Shown: one piece after another, positions 63,218 to 64,000 of the stretch | How the letters are laid out: every line of letters starts with the position of its first letter | Position numbering within the stretch: the stretch's first letter is position 1 | Assembly: GCF_014648295.1 (NCBI RefSeq) | Contig: NZ_BMQV01000001.1 | Span: forward strand, 62,001-126,000 | Length of the DNA stretch: 64,000 bases | Origin: Shewanella saliphila | Lineage (GTDB): Bacteria > Pseudomonadota > Gammaproteobacteria > Enterobacterales > Shewanellaceae | Direction: 5' to 3' | Position numbers and translations under genes: made by a program | Notes under the pieces: generated by a model | The model's database searches: none | Told to the model about the DNA's origin: nothing | Seen by the model: the letters and a program-made list of their open reading frames with translations, nothing else

Positions 63218-64000
63218 ATGTATAAAAGTCTCGTCAGTTTGGCAGTTATTGCCAGTATTACCGCACCGACAGCATTTGCTGCTGAACAAGGTGAAAATGT
63301 AGAGCGCATTGAAGTAATTGGTTCACGTATTGCCCTGCGCACAGCAACTGACAGCCCTACGCCAGTTGATATTATTACCTCTGAGCAACTTGAAGCGACG
63401 GGTATTACTGAAACCGCTAAAGCCCTTCAGTTTGCCGCGCCAAGCTATAGTGTGCCGTTTTCATCCATTACTGATGGTAGCGATGCAGTACGTCCGGCAA
63501 GTTTACGAGGCATGTCGCCAGACCACACTTTAGTGTTAGTGAACGGTAAGCGCCGTCACGGTTCTGCCCTAGTGCATTTATCAGGTACTGTGGGCAAAGG
63601 GTCGTCAAACGTAGACTTAAACGCCATTCCGATGACTGCGATTAAACGCATTGAAATTCTGCGTGATGGTGCTTCTGCTTTATATGGCTCAGACGCCATT
63701 GCCGGTGTGATTAACGTTGTACTAAAAGACAGCGCCGAAGGCGGTAGCATTTCAACCCAAATCGGCCAAACCTACGAAGGTGACGGTGAGCAAGTCCGTG
63801 TAGGTGTTAACCAAGGCTTTAGCTTTAGCGATGATGGCTTTGTGAATGTGTCTTTAGAAGCGCATCAAAAAAATGCCACCAACCGTGCAGGTCTTGATAG
63901 CCGTCAACAATACCCAACGTTAGCAGATGGTAGCTTAGATCCACGCGAAGAAACCTTTGATCGTCAAAACCACCACGTTGGCGACAGCGAATATGAAAAC
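63218..64000 (+). CDS. TonB-dependent receptor, N-terminal part (runs off the window)
   Basis: The frame opens with a signal peptide (MYKSLVSLAVIASITAPTAF, then AAEQ) and a plug domain: VERIEVIGSRIALRTATDSP, then PASLRGMSPDHTLVLVNGKR and IKRIEILRDGASALYGSDAI, all typical of outer-membrane TonB-dependent receptors. The start ATG at 63218 has AGGA upstream. It is open to the last base (261 codons). The plug is complete and the barrel begins near the edge. Substrate is unknown; Shewanella uses many such receptors for carbohydrate or metal uptake. Confidence 0.93.
   Translation, partial: MYKSLVSLAVIASITAPTAFAAEQGENVERIEVIGSRIALRTATDSPTPVDIITSEQLEATGITETAKALQFAAPSYSVPFSSITDGSDAVRPASLRGMSPDHTLVLVNGKRRHGSALVHLSGTVGKGSSNVDLNAIPMTAIKRIEILRDGASALYGSDAIAGVINVVLKDSAEGGSISTQIGQTYEGDGEQVRVGVNQGFSFSDDGFVNVSLEAHQKNATNRAGLDSRQQYPTLADGSLDPREETFDRQNHHVGDSEYEN

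Overview
The window looks like a chromosomal segment of a marine gammaproteobacterium, most probably Shewanella. The reasons are an AT-leaning base composition, a PsrABC-type sulfur reductase beside a ThsS/ThsR-like sensor pair, alginate-oligomer catabolism, and a betIBA locus with a divergent BCCT-like transporter. There is no prophage, CRISPR array, rRNA operon or complete insertion sequence. Mobile DNA is limited to two short MITE-like elements. The species is inferred from gene content, not from a marker gene.

Layout. 1-1.8 kb: end of a DUF294-type protein, a DnaQ-like exonuclease and two small genes. 2-10.4 kb: alginate-oligosaccharide island, with two tandem PL17 lyases on the minus strand diverging from kdgF-kdgK-eda-sodium/solute symporter. 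Two copies of a TGTATTACA palindrome lie in the shared promoter region. 10.4-17.1 kb: psrABC (polysulfide/thiosulfate reductase), a sensor kinase with a periplasmic PhnD-like domain and a divergent FixJ-type regulator; a perfect 18-bp palindrome precedes psrA. 17.3-21.8 kb: M13 peptidase, homocysteine methyltransferase, a lipoprotein, and a small gene whose 3' end is rewritten by a MITE.

22-30.3 kb: sulfide / sulfane-sulfur detoxification island. It holds a 1-Cys peroxiredoxin, two persulfide-dioxygenase-like beta-lactamase-fold proteins, a TauE/SafE exporter, a rhodanese, a sulfide:quinone oxidoreductase-like flavoprotein with a haem partner, and a FisR-like sigma-54 activator. Two sigma-54 promoter matches and shared CAAAAATGRCA half-sites tie the operons to that activator. 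A NifX-like metal-rich protein follows.

30.7-37.4 kb: osmoprotectant island (betI-betB-betA, a leader ORF overlapping a BCCT-like transporter, a TorF-like porin, a MarR regulator resembling CosR/EctR), with a 30-bp perfect palindrome before betI. 37.4-64 kb: mainly housekeeping genes, including an SDR, a haloacid dehalogenase, YghU, FadH, SppA, AnsA, an M14 carboxypeptidase, an orphan response regulator with a degenerate receiver, a DUF885 lipoprotein, RhlE, tRNA-Ser(GGA), a MarC protein, an S9 peptidase, class I fumarase, PabB, an HD hydrolase, a GST followed by a second MITE-like element, a phosphohexomutase and the start of a TonB-dependent receptor.

Together the islands suggest a coastal heterotroph that imports alginate oligomers, respires sulfur compounds, burns off the resulting sulfide/persulfide and makes betaine from choline. 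All functions are read from sequence motifs and gene context; no database search was run.
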